Below the pieces are notes generated by a model. It was not told the origin of the DNA. It saw only the letters and a list, made by a program, of their open reading frames with translations, and ran no database searches. This document shows, one piece after another, positions 8,347 to 16,612 of a stretch of 21,958 bases of DNA. Made by a program: the position numbers and the translations under genes. Origin of the DNA: Acidobacteriota bacterium. GTDB lineage: Bacteria > Acidobacteriota > Terriglobia > UBA7540. Each line of letters starts with the position of its first letter. Position 1 is the stretch's first letter. The DNA lies in contig JAKAWN010000057.1 in the NCBI GenBank assembly GCA_021827245.1, positions 1-21,958 on the forward strand, given 5' to 3'.

Positions 8347-11300
8347 GTGATATCCCGCTTGATTGACTGGTGTGCGCGCAACCGCTTCCTGGTTTTTACC
8401 GCCGTCTTTCTGCTGGTGCTGGCCGGGATATGGTCGATGAAGAATATTTCGCTCGATGCCCTTCCCGACATTTCCGACGTTCAGGTGATCATCCACACCC
8501 GCTGGGCCGGCGAGCCTCCGGACATTATCGAGGACCAGGTCACTTATCCCATTGTAACCAGAATGCTTGCAGCCCCGCACGTCAAGAACGTCCGCGCCCA
8601 GACGATGTTTGGCGACTCCTACGTGTTCGTCATTTTTCAGAGCGGGACAGACCTCTACTGGGCCCGCTCGCGCGTGCTCGAATACCTTCAGCAACTGCAA
8701 GGCAAACTGCCTCCTGGCGTCAATCCTGTCCTCGGGCCTGACGCGACCGGCGCAGGATGGGTTTACGAATACGTTCTGCTCGACCCCGGCAACACGCTGA
8801 ACCTTGCTGATCTTCGCAGTCTTCAGGATTGGTACATCCGCTACCAGCTTGAAACCGTTCCCGGCGTCGCAGAAGTCGCCACCATCGGCGGTTTTGTTCG
8901 CCAGTACCAGGTTCGGCTTGATCCCAACAAGCTTCAGGCCTTTAACATCCCGCTCTCAACCGTCATCCGGCGCGTCCGCGAGAGCACCAACGAAGTGGGC
9001 GGGCGCGTGCTCGATTTGGGCGGCGCGCAGTACATGATCCGCGGGCTTGGCTATTTCAAGTCTCTCAAGGACCTGGCCGAAATTCCCGTCGGAGTGCACA
9101 ACGGCGTGCCGGTGCTGGTCAGCGACCTGGGAACCGTGGCTTTCGGGCCAGACATCCGCGAGGGAGTCGCCGACTGGAACGGCGAAGGGCAAACCGTTGG
9201 CGGCATTGTCATCATGCGCTACGGCCAGAACGCGCTCAACGTCATCGACGGCATCAAGGAGAAAATCGCCTCAATCAAATCGTCGCTGCCGCCGGGCGTT
9301 GAAATCGTTACGGCCTATAACCGCTCGAATCTGATCCACCGCTCCATCGATACGTTGCAGCGTGATCTGCTGGAAGAAGCCATCATCGTCAGCCTCGTCA
9401 TCATTATTTTTCTGTTTCATTTCCGCTCCGCGCTTATCCCGATTTTGACGTTGCCCATCGCCGTCATCGCCTCGTTTATTCCCATGTATTTCTTCCACGT
9501 GACGGCGAACATCATGTCACTCGGCGGGATCGCGCTGGCGATCGGTGTACTGGTTGATGCCGCCATCGTCATGGTCGAGAACGGTTACCGTGTGCTCTCC
9601 GAGCGCCAGCAGGAGCTTGCTGCCAGCGCGGCCCAGAATGACCCGCCCGGCGACGATCCCCCGGGATCGGTCGTCACTGCGCCGGAATCTCCCGGAAGTA
9701 ATCCGCCGGCCATCAGCCGTCGAGAGCGCCGCAAGCTGCTGCTCGGCGCGGCCAAGCAGGTGGGACCCCCCATCTTCTTCTCGCTGATTATTATCGTGGT
9801 TTCGTTCCTGCCTGTCTTTCTGCTGCAGGCGCAGGAAGGCCGCATGTTCAAACCGCTCGCCTGGACCAAAACCACGGCCATCGGCTTTTCATCATTGCTC
9901 GCGATCACGCTGATCCCCGTGCTGATGCTCATCTTCATTCGCGGGCGCCTGAAGCCGGAATCGGCCAACCCGGTCTCGCGCTTTACGCAATTTCTCTACT
10001 TGCCCGTGCTCCGATTCTGCCTTCGTCACCGCGTCGCGATCGTGCTGGCCAGTCTGCTCTTCCTTACTGTCACGCTGCCCCTTGCCACACGAATCGGAAG
10101 CCAGTTCATGCCGCCTTTCTACGAAGGCGACGCTTTATACATGCCAACAGCTGATCCCGGCATCTCCATCACGGAAGCTTCCAACCTCATGCAGGAGCAG
10201 GACCGCATCATCAAGTCGTATCCTGAAGTCAGGAGCGTCTTTGGTACGGTGGGCCGTTCCGACAGCGCGACCGATAACGCCTCCCTGTCAATGTTCGACA
10301 CCACGATCAGGCTCAAGCCGCGATCGGAGTGGCCTCAAGGCATGACCTACTCCAAGCTGATCTCGCAAATGAACCAGAAGCTCCAGTTCCCAGGCCTCAC
10401 CAACACCTGGACCATGCCCATTCAAAACCGGCTGGATATGGAACTCACCGGGATCAAAACACCGGTGGGCATGAAAATCCAGGGACCAACCGTTGAAGAC
10501 ATTCAGCGGGCGGGAGAACAAGTGGAGAGCCTTCTTTCCGGCTTGCCGGGCGTGCGCTCGGTCTTTGCTGAACGAGTTGCGCAGGGCTTTTATGTGAACA
10601 TCAAGGTCAACCGCGCCCAGGCCGCGCGCTACGGCCTGACCGTCGCAGACGTGCAACAGGCCGTGGAGTCGGGCATTGGCGGCGAAGATATCGCAACGAA
10701 TATTCAGGGCCGGGAACGCTATCCGGTGAACGTTCGCTACAACCGCAACTTTCGCGATAATCTGGGCGCGCTCGGACGAGTCCTCCTCTCCACGCCTACC
10801 GGGGCGCAAGCTCCCATCAGCGAAGTGGCCTCCATCTACTTTTCACGCGGTCCGTCCGACATCCGGGATGAGGAGGGCCAACTGACCGGCTATGTGTATG
10901 TGGACTTGAGTTCCAGCAACTACGGAGGATTTGTGCAGAAGGCAGACGCTGTCCTCCACCGGAAATTGCACCTGGCCCAGGGCACGACGTACCATTGGTC
11001 CGGCGAGTATGAGTTCGAAGTCCGAGCCAAGAAACGGCTTGAATTGATTATGCCCATCGTCTTCTTCGTCATCTTCCTGCTGCTCTACATGACATTTAAC
11101 TCCGCATCGGAAGCGGCCATCCTGATCCTGCCAACCGTTTTTGCCCTGACCGGAGGGCTGATACTGCAATCGGTGCTCCATTACAACTTCAGCGTGGCGG
11201 TCTGGGTGGGTTACATCGCCTTGTTCGGCATCGCGGTTGAGACGGGCGTGGTGATGGTCGTCTATCTGCACGAAGCGTTGGATAAACGGCTGGCCAACGG

Positions 11301-11598
11301 CGCACCGCTGCAGCACGACGACATCTATCAGGCCACGATTGACGGAGCCGTGCTGCGGTTGCGGCCGAAGCTGATGACCGTCTGTGCCGTACTGGCCAGC
11401 CTCGCGCCCATTCTCTGGGAGACCGGCGCCGGGTCCGATGTGATGAAGCCGATTGCCACGCCGATTGTCGGCGGCATGATCACTTCATCCATCGCAGTTC
11501 TAATCCTGTTGCCCGTGCTTTTTATGACCCTGAAAGAAGGGCAGTTGAAGCGCGGCACCCTGCGCAGCTCACAGGAAGCGGAGAAGGATAAGGACTAG
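8347..11598 (+). CDS. cusA: CusA-type copper/silver RND efflux pump
   Basis: 1083 residues; GTG start with AAGGAGG (8332-8338) eight bases upstream, one base after the adaptor stop. Inner-membrane proton-driven pump of the heavy-metal-efflux RND family. Segment 4 carries VLVDAAIVMVEN with Asp404 and Glu411, the proton-relay positions. The three methionines that bind Cu(I)/Ag(I) in E. coli CusA (M573, M623, M672) have clear counterparts: Met599 in LYMPTA, Met649 in LSMFDTT and Met698 in RLDMELTGIK. This favours monovalent copper/silver over divalent zinc/cobalt. A Pro/Gly/Ala-rich insertion (about 425-457) lengthens the cytoplasmic loop after segment 4. Together with the two preceding genes it forms a complete tripartite system. 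Confidence 0.95.
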   Translation: MISRLIDWCARNRFLVFTAVFLLVLAGIWSMKNISLDALPDISDVQVIIHTRWAGEPPDIIEDQVTYPIVTRMLAAPHVKNVRAQTMFGDSYVFVIFQSGTDLYWARSRVLEYLQQLQGKLPPGVNPVLGPDATGAGWVYEYVLLDPGNTLNLADLRSLQDWYIRYQLETVPGVAEVATIGGFVRQYQVRLDPNKLQAFNIPLSTVIRRVRESTNEVGGRVLDLGGAQYMIRGLGYFKSLKDLAEIPVGVHNGVPVLVSDLGTVAFGPDIREGVADWNGEGQTVGGIVIMRYGQNALNVIDGIKEKIASIKSSLPPGVEIVTAYNRSNLIHRSIDTLQRDLLEEAIIVSLVIIIFLFHFRSALIPILTLPIAVIASFIPMYFFHVTANIMSLGGIALAIGVLVDAAIVMVENGYRVLSERQQELAASAAQNDPPGDDPPGSVVTAPESPGSNPPAISRRERRKLLLGAAKQVGPPIFFSLIIIVVSFLPVFLLQAQEGRMFKPLAWTKTTAIGFSSLLAITLIPVLMLIFIRGRLKPESANPVSRFTQFLYLPVLRFCLRHRVAIVLASLLFLTVTLPLATRIGSQFMPPFYEGDALYMPTADPGISITEASNLMQEQDRIIKSYPEVRSVFGTVGRSDSATDNASLSMFDTTIRLKPRSEWPQGMTYSKLISQMNQKLQFPGLTNTWTMPIQNRLDMELTGIKTPVGMKIQGPTVEDIQRAGEQVESLLSGLPGVRSVFAERVAQGFYVNIKVNRAQAARYGLTVADVQQAVESGIGGEDIATNIQGRERYPVNVRYNRNFRDNLGALGRVLLSTPTGAQAPISEVASIYFSRGPSDIRDEEGQLTGYVYVDLSSSNYGGFVQKADAVLHRKLHLAQGTTYHWSGEYEFEVRAKKRLELIMPIVFFVIFLLLYMTFNSASEAAILILPTVFALTGGLILQSVLHYNFSVAVWVGYIALFGIAVETGVVMVVYLHEALDKRLANGAPLQHDDIYQATIDGAVLRLRPKLMTVCAVLASLAPILWETGAGSDVMKPIATPIVGGMITSSIAVLILLPVLFMTLKEGQLKRGTLRSSQEAEKDKD

Positions 11599-11662
11599 AA
11601 GCGGAACGTTGTCATAGAAAGGCGAATCACAGCGGGGGAGCAGGCGACTTGTCTCCGGCTGC

Positions 11663-11689
11663 TTGTTCAATGCGGCAGGCATTGAACAA
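11663..11689. promoter_or_regulatory. Perfect 11-bp inverted repeat between cusA and the nosL-like gene
   Basis: Arms TTGTTCAATGC (11663-11673) and GCATTGAACAA (11679-11689) are exact complements around a 5-base loop. No T run follows, so it is not a classic terminator. It lies 36 bases before the nosL-like start and could be an operator, an mRNA-processing hairpin, or a partial attenuator that lowers expression of the last gene. Confidence 0.6.
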
Positions 11690-11724
11690 CATGGTAAGAT
11701 GATTGCCAGCCGGGGAAAGGGGCA

Positions 11725-12225
11725 ATGAGGGCAAAAGGATTCTTAATCACCGTTGGGGTCATCTTGCTTGTCATTGGTGTCGGCTTTCTAGCTCACCGAT
11801 GGGAGGCCCCGGCGCGACCGACGGTTTGCCAGATCTGCGGGCGCGAAATCCCGAAGCAGACTGCTTTTCGAATCGATACGGCCCACGGAACCATCTGGGC
11901 CTGCTGTGCCCGCTGCGCCATGCACCACATGATTGACCATCCGGGCGAGGCCCGCAAGGAGTGGGCTACCGATCTTGACTCCGGCCGCCTGATCCCCGCC
12001 CAATCGGCCTATTACGACGAGGGCGGCGACGTGCAATACTGCACCCTCCAGCATGCCGCCATCCAGCGCGTGCCTGACCAGGGAGTTCGAATGCGCGTCT
12101 ACGATCGCTGCCTGCCAGTGCTGGTTGCCTTCGCGAATAAGGACGAAGCTGAAGCCTATCGCCAGCAGCATGGCGGCCGCGTCGTCACCTTCAATCAGGC
12201 CGTCCAGGACGTCAGCAACCAGTAG
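11725..12225 (+). CDS. Membrane-anchored NosL-like Cys-rich protein
   Basis: 166 residues; GGAAAGGGG upstream supports the start. One N-terminal transmembrane or signal segment (about 6-23). The exported part has paired cysteines C35-x2-C38, then C60-C61-x2-C64 followed by His67-His68, and later C106 and C129. The C-terminal block, with LVAFANKDEAEAYRQQHGG and VVTFNQAV, matches the pattern of NosL-type copper chaperones, where AF...A..f...hGG.v..f is typical; here C129 precedes it where NosL often has a Pro-Met pair. The likely role, by inference, is periplasmic copper handling next to the RND pump. It is the last gene of the efflux cluster, 126 bases after cusA. Confidence 0.8.
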   Translation: MRAKGFLITVGVILLVIGVGFLAHRWEAPARPTVCQICGREIPKQTAFRIDTAHGTIWACCARCAMHHMIDHPGEARKEWATDLDSGRLIPAQSAYYDEGGDVQYCTLQHAAIQRVPDQGVRMRVYDRCLPVLVAFANKDEAEAYRQQHGGRVVTFNQAVQDVSNQ

Positions 12226-12247
12226 CCGATTCCTTATCATCAGCGAC

Positions 12248-12267
12248 TCCGACCATCGGACTTGTTC
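12248..12267 (+). terminator. Weak hairpin after the efflux cluster, possible terminator
   Basis: TCCGA (12248-12252) pairs with TCGGA (12256-12260) across CCA, followed by a mildly T-rich CTTGTTC. It is short, but well placed after the nosL-like stop and before a candidate promoter. Confidence 0.3.
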
Positions 12268-12327
12268 TAGTGACTCCATGCTCTTTGTCCAGGGCGACGC
12301 AGTCCGGTACCGGCGACGGCAAAAATC

Positions 12328-12357
12328 CCGACAATCATACTTGACTGGCGTTATAGT
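12328..12357 (+). promoter_or_regulatory. Possible promoter of the deacetylase-like gene
   Basis: CCGACA (12328-12333, 4 of 6 to the -35 consensus) and TATAGT (12352-12357, 5 of 6 to the -10 consensus) are 18 bases apart, upstream of the ATG at 12400. A TTGACT at 12341-12346 lies too close to the -10 to act with it. Confidence 0.4.
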
Positions 12358-12399
12358 ACTAGGCGCAAAAAACGAGCACGAAAGAGGAGGGCAAGGTGA

Positions 12400-13479
12400 A
12401 TGACAAGTTCGATCAGCAGGCGTGAGTTTCTGGAAGCCGCGGCGGCAGCCACCCTTGCTTCAGGCGCTGCTTCCGCATCAGGCACGCCTCTTCCGAGCCC
12501 GACCATGTGGCCGCGGGATAAAAGCGCTGCCGTCAGCCTTACCTTTGATGATGCCATGCAAACGCAGCTCGACAATGCCGGCCCGATTCTGAAGAAGCAC
12601 GGCCTCAATGGCACTTTCTTTGCCATTACCGGCCCGTCGAGCACGTGGCTCAAACGCCCTGACGACTGGAAGCAGATGGCGGCGGAAGGAAATGAAATCG
12701 GAAGCCACACCGTACACCATCCGTGCATGCTGAAGGCGATCAAACCCCATTCGCAGGATTACACGCCGGAGATGATGCTCAAAGAGATGCGGGAAAGTTC
12801 CGAATCCGTCATCGCGCGGCTGGGCGTCCGCCGGGGGCTGACATTCGCCTATCCGTGCGGCGACATGACTTTTGGCCACCAGGCCGATCTGGCTCGCAAC
12901 CAAGCGCGATATCTGGAGTATGTGGCGCAATACTATTTTGCTGCCCGAGGCTACAATAGCTGGGCGCCTGTCGTCGCCGAAGACGTGAACCCGCTCACCG
13001 TGCCCGTACTCGGCTGGACGGTTGGAAAGGACTTCTCCAGCCTTCTGGCCACACTGGAGCCTGTAAGGCAGGGCCACAACTGGGGCGTGTTCACCTTTCA
13101 CGGTGTCGGTGGCCAGTGGCTTTCCGTCACGAATGAAACGTTTGACGAGCTGGCCGGCTTTCTGGCGCGACACAGCGAGATCTGGACGGCCACCTTCGGG
13201 GACGTCGTCCGTTATATTCAAGAGTCAAAGGCGCTCAAAATACAGGCGGGTGAATCCACAGATGAAAGGGTCAGCTTTGGGCTCACATGGCCCCTGGACG
13301 CCAACATCTACGATCTGCCTGTGACGCTTAAGTGGAAGTTGCGCTCGCCGTGGAATTCGTGCAGCGCCAGCGCAGATGGGAAGCCGCTGAACTGCTCCAT
13401 AACGGGCAACGCCGGAGCAAAGACCGCGCTCATCGATGTTTCCCCGCAATCCAGGACTGTCCAGTTCGTAAAAAAGTAA
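12400..13479 (+). CDS. Tat-exported polysaccharide deacetylase-family protein
   Basis: 359 residues. The N-terminus has a twin-arginine signal (SRREFLEA, residues 6-13) followed by an Ala-rich stretch. The NodB-homology fold is shown by TFDDA (48-52: Asp50 as likely base, Asp51 as metal ligand), SHTVHHP (102-108: His103 and His107 as metal ligands), FAYPCGD (149-155) and FTFHGVG (231-237, His234). It would remove acetyl groups from a polysaccharide or amino sugar outside the cytoplasm; the substrate is not evident. The third motif carries Cys153 where an aromatic residue is usual. A C-terminal beta-rich tail follows the catalytic part. A GAGGAGG-type ribosome site lies before the ATG. It seems to be a stand-alone gene between the two metal clusters. 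Confidence 0.9.
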   Translation: MTSSISRREFLEAAAAATLASGAASASGTPLPSPTMWPRDKSAAVSLTFDDAMQTQLDNAGPILKKHGLNGTFFAITGPSSTWLKRPDDWKQMAAEGNEIGSHTVHHPCMLKAIKPHSQDYTPEMMLKEMRESSESVIARLGVRRGLTFAYPCGDMTFGHQADLARNQARYLEYVAQYYFAARGYNSWAPVVAEDVNPLTVPVLGWTVGKDFSSLLATLEPVRQGHNWGVFTFHGVGGQWLSVTNETFDELAGFLARHSEIWTATFGDVVRYIQESKALKIQAGESTDERVSFGLTWPLDANIYDLPVTLKWKLRSPWNSCSASADGKPLNCSITGNAGAKTALIDVSPQSRTVQFVKK

Positions 13480-13564
13480 CACACGGTTGACGCAGGCTCG
13501 GCGCCGTTTATGGGCATCGCCCGTGTCAATCGCCATGCAGCGGATGGGCGGCCTTTATGAGGAC

Positions 13565-13670
13565 TACAAAATAAAGTGACAACAAGCGTTGTAGCGGCGG
13601 GTCTGCGACCGCCGGATTTTGGCCGCTCATAGAGCGCCGCTACAAAAGATGGATGTCACTGTATTTTGTA
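13565..13670. repeat. 106-bp nested palindromic element (MITE/REP-like)
   Basis: Outer arms TACAAAATAAAGTGACA (13565-13581) and TGTCACTGTATTTTGTA (13654-13670) match at 16 of 17 pairs. Inside them TTGTAGCGGCG (13589-13599) pairs perfectly with CGCCGCTACAA (13635-13645). The core has two smaller hairpins, GGCGG(G)TC with GACCGCC and GGC(C)GCTC with GAGCGCC, each with one bulged base. It could fold as a cruciform with two inner stems. The inner module is shared with the element at 20445-20625. No protein-coding content. It sits between the deacetylase gene and nikR. Confidence 0.8.
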
Positions 13671-13697
13671 ATCTTATGTAGATAAAATTCAGGCAAA

Positions 13698-13713
13698 ACG
13701 ATTTGCAAATTGT
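13698..13713. promoter_or_regulatory. Palindrome upstream of nikR
   Basis: ATTTGCAAAT (13701-13710) is a perfect palindrome, and flanking bases extend it to 16 with one G-T pair. It lies about 145 bases before nikR in a locally AT-rich stretch and may be an operator. It does not resemble the E. coli NikR site. The rest of 13480-13856 outside this and the palindromic element shows no gene. Confidence 0.35.
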
Positions 13714-13856
13714 GAAGCACGAATCTTGAAGTGGTAGCTGTGACATCCTTTTGGGGAGCGGGTTCGTGGCGTCCGGCCCGCAGAAGTTGCACAGCGCAGA
13801 GCCCGTGCCGTGGCTACGTGCTCCCTCAGGATCTCGGGTTGCCAGGAGGCAGATCA

Positions 13857-14273
13857 ATGGCAGAGCTAGTGAGAACCGGCATTTCGCTGGAGCGGCAACT
13901 GCTCGATAGATTTGACCAGATCATCCGGAAGAAAGGCTATAAGAACCGCTCCGAGGCGATCCGGGACCTGGTGCGCGACTACGCCGTGGCCGAAGATGTC
14001 GAGGAAAACCGAACGGTCGTTGGCACGCTGACCATGGTGTACAACCATCATCGGCCCAAGCTTTCCGAGCGATTGATCCAGGTCCAGCACCATGCGCGCG
14101 GAAAGGTACTCGCCACCACACACGTCCACCTGGACCACAGAAACTGCCTGGAGGTTGTCATTATGAAGGGGCCGAGTTCGGACATGAAACACCTTGCCGA
14201 TCAGATTCTGAGTCTCCGGGGCGTCAAGCACGGCAAGCTCGTTCTGACCACCCAGGGGAAAGGGCTGAAGTGA
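13857..14273 (+). CDS. nikR: NikR nickel-responsive transcriptional regulator
   Basis: 138 residues. AGGAGG (13844-13849) selects the ATG at 13857 over an upstream in-frame extension. The N-terminal ribbon-helix-helix (about 1-45: RTGISLERQLLDRFD, YKNRSEAIRDLVRDY) binds DNA, and the C-terminal ACT-like domain binds nickel. The four square-planar ligands of E. coli NikR (H76, H87, H89, C95) correspond to His78, His89, His91 and Cys97 in QHHARGKVLATTHVHLDHRNC. Length is normal for the family. When nickel is plentiful it should repress nickel uptake; the receptor and ECF transporter genes downstream are the obvious targets. Confidence 0.96.
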   Translation: MAELVRTGISLERQLLDRFDQIIRKKGYKNRSEAIRDLVRDYAVAEDVEENRTVVGTLTMVYNHHRPKLSERLIQVQHHARGKVLATTHVHLDHRNCLEVVIMKGPSSDMKHLADQILSLRGVKHGKLVLTTQGKGLK

Positions 14274-14499
14274 AACCGGCCATTGATTGCCTCCCCTTGA
14301 AAGCCGGCTCCTTTACACCATTCCGGTGAGGCGTTGCGGAATCCCCTTCGTGCTGTTTCCCACAATCCGACCCTTGGCATTTCTTGCATTCCCGCCGTTA
14401 TGCCACCCTTGTATCAGCCCAGGGGCCGTGGTGATTCGCAGTCAAGACATGCGCGCGACGACATTGGCAGAGTGTTCATAAGGTCAGGCATCTTCCCCC
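14274..14499. other. Gap between nikR and the receptor promoter
   Basis: No gene is supported here. A CCGGC/GCCGG pair (14276-14280 and 14303-14307) just after the nikR stop is too weak to call a terminator. Confidence 0.4.
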
Positions 14500-14528
14500 T
14501 TTCATTTTCTGGAATTGACTGGTATGAT
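14500..14528 (+). promoter_or_regulatory. Probable promoter of the TonB-dependent receptor
   Basis: TATGAT (14523-14528, 5 of 6) preceded by TGG forms an extended -10; a weak TTTCAT (14500-14505) lies 17 bases upstream. The predicted start of transcription is near 14535, and the receptor ATG is at 14588. Confidence 0.45.
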
Positions 14529-14538
14529 GCGGCGCTTG

Positions 14539-14565
14539 GTGTTACGACCTGACAATTCGTGCTAC
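14539..14565 (+). promoter_or_regulatory. Direct repeat GTGTTAC-N13-GTGCTAC, candidate metal-regulator site
   Basis: GTGTTAC (14539-14545) and GTGCTAC (14559-14565) lie right after the predicted start of transcription, where a bound repressor would block it. GTGTTAC is the half-site reported for NikR in some Deltaproteobacteria, but there it is paired as an inverted repeat, while here the halves are direct. Assignment to NikR is therefore tentative. Confidence 0.3.
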
Positions 14566-14587
14566 TCAATTGTGAGAGGGACCTCCA

Positions 14588-16612
14588 ATGCGTCTCCGTA
14601 CTTTCCTTCCAATTGTTCTCCTGGTCTCCAGTTCCCTGGCGGCTCATGCAGAGAAGATCACGTTCCGCGTTGTTGATTCGCAAAATGCCGCCATCCCTCG
14701 CGCCACGATTGAAATCCGGAGTATCAACAGAAATCCAACCGCTTTCTCAGGCACGACCAATGCCCAGGGAATCCTCACGGTGAAGGCACACTTGCCCGTG
14801 GAAGTCCACGTGGCGGCTCCGGGCTTTGAATCCCTGCGGCAAAAGGTGGAAAAAAATTTACCGGGAGGCATCAGGCTCCGGCTGCTCCCTGCCGCGCTCC
14901 ACACGACGATCGATGTGATCGTGCACAGCGCACCTGGGCCGGACACTACGGTCGAGCAGACCGCGCTGGAAATTAACCGCAGCGGCGCTCGCACCGTCTT
15001 CGGCGCCGTTGAAAAGTTGATTCCGAGCGCCTACGTGACTCGCATGGGCATTCTCGGCCTTGGAATAGGTGAATCCGGCTCGATGACCTTGCGGGGGATA
15101 GGAGGTTCACCCACCACCGAACTTCTGGTGGTTGTGGATGGCCGGCCCGACTTTATGGGGCTGATGGGCCATCCCCTGCCGGATTTTTACACCCTTACCG
15201 ATGTCGGCACTTTGCAAGTGACTGAAGGTCCTGCTTCCGTTCTTTACGGCAGTAATGCCATGAGCGGTGTCATTGACATTAAGCCGACCCGCCCCTCGGA
15301 AGGTGTCCACACGGACCTGAGGGCCAGCCTCGGCTCCTACTACACAGGGCAGTACCGGCTGGCGAACGGGGCGCGCATGGGACGCTGGTTTTACAATTTT
15401 ACCGCCGGGCTCGAACACACGAATGGCGCGCGCCTGAACTCCGCCTTCCGGGATCAGGATGGCACACTCGCGGTGGGTTATGACCTCTCGCCAAGATGGC
15501 GAACGTCGGTCGAAGGCCGTTACGGCCATTTCTATATGGAAGATCCGGGAACCGTGGAAGACCCCGCCGCTGGGCAGTGGTCCACGGTCGGGCGAGGCGG
15601 GTTCAGCTGGGACCTCGACAATGCCGGAGGCCGCACCTGGGGGCTGGCGCGAGTCTACTCGAGCTTCGGGCACAACATGATCTACGACGGATTCCGGTCC
15701 GTGGACAATGCCGTAGGCGCGCGTATTCAACAGAATTTTCTCGTTACCCCCGAGCTCACGGTAGAGGCTGGAACCGATCTCATCCGATACGGGGGCAGCG
15801 CCCGTGACATCAGCTCGCATTTCAACTATGGAGAATTCCATCTTAATGATTATGCCGGATTCTCAACGCTTCGCTACGCTGCGACCCGGAAACTGCAGCT
15901 GAGCGCCGGACTTCGCTACGACGATAACTCGCATTCCGGCAGCATAGTCGTACCGGAATTTGGCGCCACCTACCGCTTGAGAGAGAACTACTCCGTCTCG
16001 GCCTCGGTCAGCCGGGGATTCCGAAATCCCACGATCCGGGAGCTCTATCTCTTCCCTGCGCCGACACCCACTTTGCAGCCCGAAACGATGTGGAATTACC
16101 AGGCTACTTTCCAGGCACATCCGATCCCTAAAGTGCTGGCTTGGGTCACGGGCTACTACGACAACATTAACGATCTGATCGTAGCCACGGGCTATTACCC
16201 TAATATGGTGATGCAGAACGTCGGCGCCGCCGTCAACAAGGGGCTTGAGGCGCATGCGCGCTGGCGTCCTGTGCGGAGAGCAAGCTTCAATTTCGCTTAT
16301 GCCTATTTGCATTCGACCAACCTGGCCCCCTACACTCCCCAAAACAGGCTAATCTACTCACTCGACCTCGAGGTCAAGCGCGCCTTTTTTTCTATTGGAG
16401 GCAACACCGTGGGCCGAACCTATTCGGGAATCGGCGAGACCTCACCGGTGGGCCGGTACACGCTTGCGAACATCAGGTTCACGGTGCCCGTCGAGGAACA
16501 TCTCAGCCTGTTTTCGACTGTCGACAACCTCCTCAACCGACGTTATGAAGTGCTGGCAGGCTATCCCATGCCAGGAACGAATGCGGCAGGAGGTTTCGAC
16601 CTGACGTTTTGA
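14588..16612 (+). CDS. TonB-dependent outer-membrane receptor, probable nickel uptake
   Basis: 674 residues. Signal peptide about 1-21 (ending AHA), then a carboxypeptidase-regulatory-like beta-sandwich (about 23-110), a plug domain (about 120-232, with TLRGIGG and EGPASVLYGSNAMSGVIDI), and a beta-barrel to the C-terminal Phe674 expected for BamA-dependent insertion. Late strands include the DNLLNRRYEVLAGYPMPG block, typical of BtuB/siderophore-type receptors. It would import a scarce substrate across the outer membrane using TonB energy. Nickel or a nickel chelate is inferred from its place between nikR and a CbiMQO-type transporter; cobalt or cobalamin is the alternative. A GAGAGGG ribosome site (14572-14578) supports the start. 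Confidence 0.93.
   Translation: MRLRTFLPIVLLVSSSLAAHAEKITFRVVDSQNAAIPRATIEIRSINRNPTAFSGTTNAQGILTVKAHLPVEVHVAAPGFESLRQKVEKNLPGGIRLRLLPAALHTTIDVIVHSAPGPDTTVEQTALEINRSGARTVFGAVEKLIPSAYVTRMGILGLGIGESGSMTLRGIGGSPTTELLVVVDGRPDFMGLMGHPLPDFYTLTDVGTLQVTEGPASVLYGSNAMSGVIDIKPTRPSEGVHTDLRASLGSYYTGQYRLANGARMGRWFYNFTAGLEHTNGARLNSAFRDQDGTLAVGYDLSPRWRTSVEGRYGHFYMEDPGTVEDPAAGQWSTVGRGGFSWDLDNAGGRTWGLARVYSSFGHNMIYDGFRSVDNAVGARIQQNFLVTPELTVEAGTDLIRYGGSARDISSHFNYGEFHLNDYAGFSTLRYAATRKLQLSAGLRYDDNSHSGSIVVPEFGATYRLRENYSVSASVSRGFRNPTIRELYLFPAPTPTLQPETMWNYQATFQAHPIPKVLAWVTGYYDNINDLIVATGYYPNMVMQNVGAAVNKGLEAHARWRPVRRASFNFAYAYLHSTNLAPYTPQNRLIYSLDLEVKRAFFSIGGNTVGRTYSGIGETSPVGRYTLANIRFTVPVEEHLSLFSTVDNLLNRRYEVLAGYPMPGTNAAGGFDLTF

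Noticed and set aside
7164..8471. Minus-strand open frame of 435 codons
   Set aside because: Antisense to the well-supported adaptor gene and the start of cusA; composition is that of a shadow frame.
13731..13856. N-terminal extension of NikR by 42 codons
   Set aside because: AGGAGG stands right before the ATG at 13857, and the protein from there has the standard NikR length and N-terminus.
13674..13856. E. coli-type NikR operator (GTATGA-N16-TCATAC) upstream of nikR
   Set aside because: No match to either half-site at the required spacing was seen.
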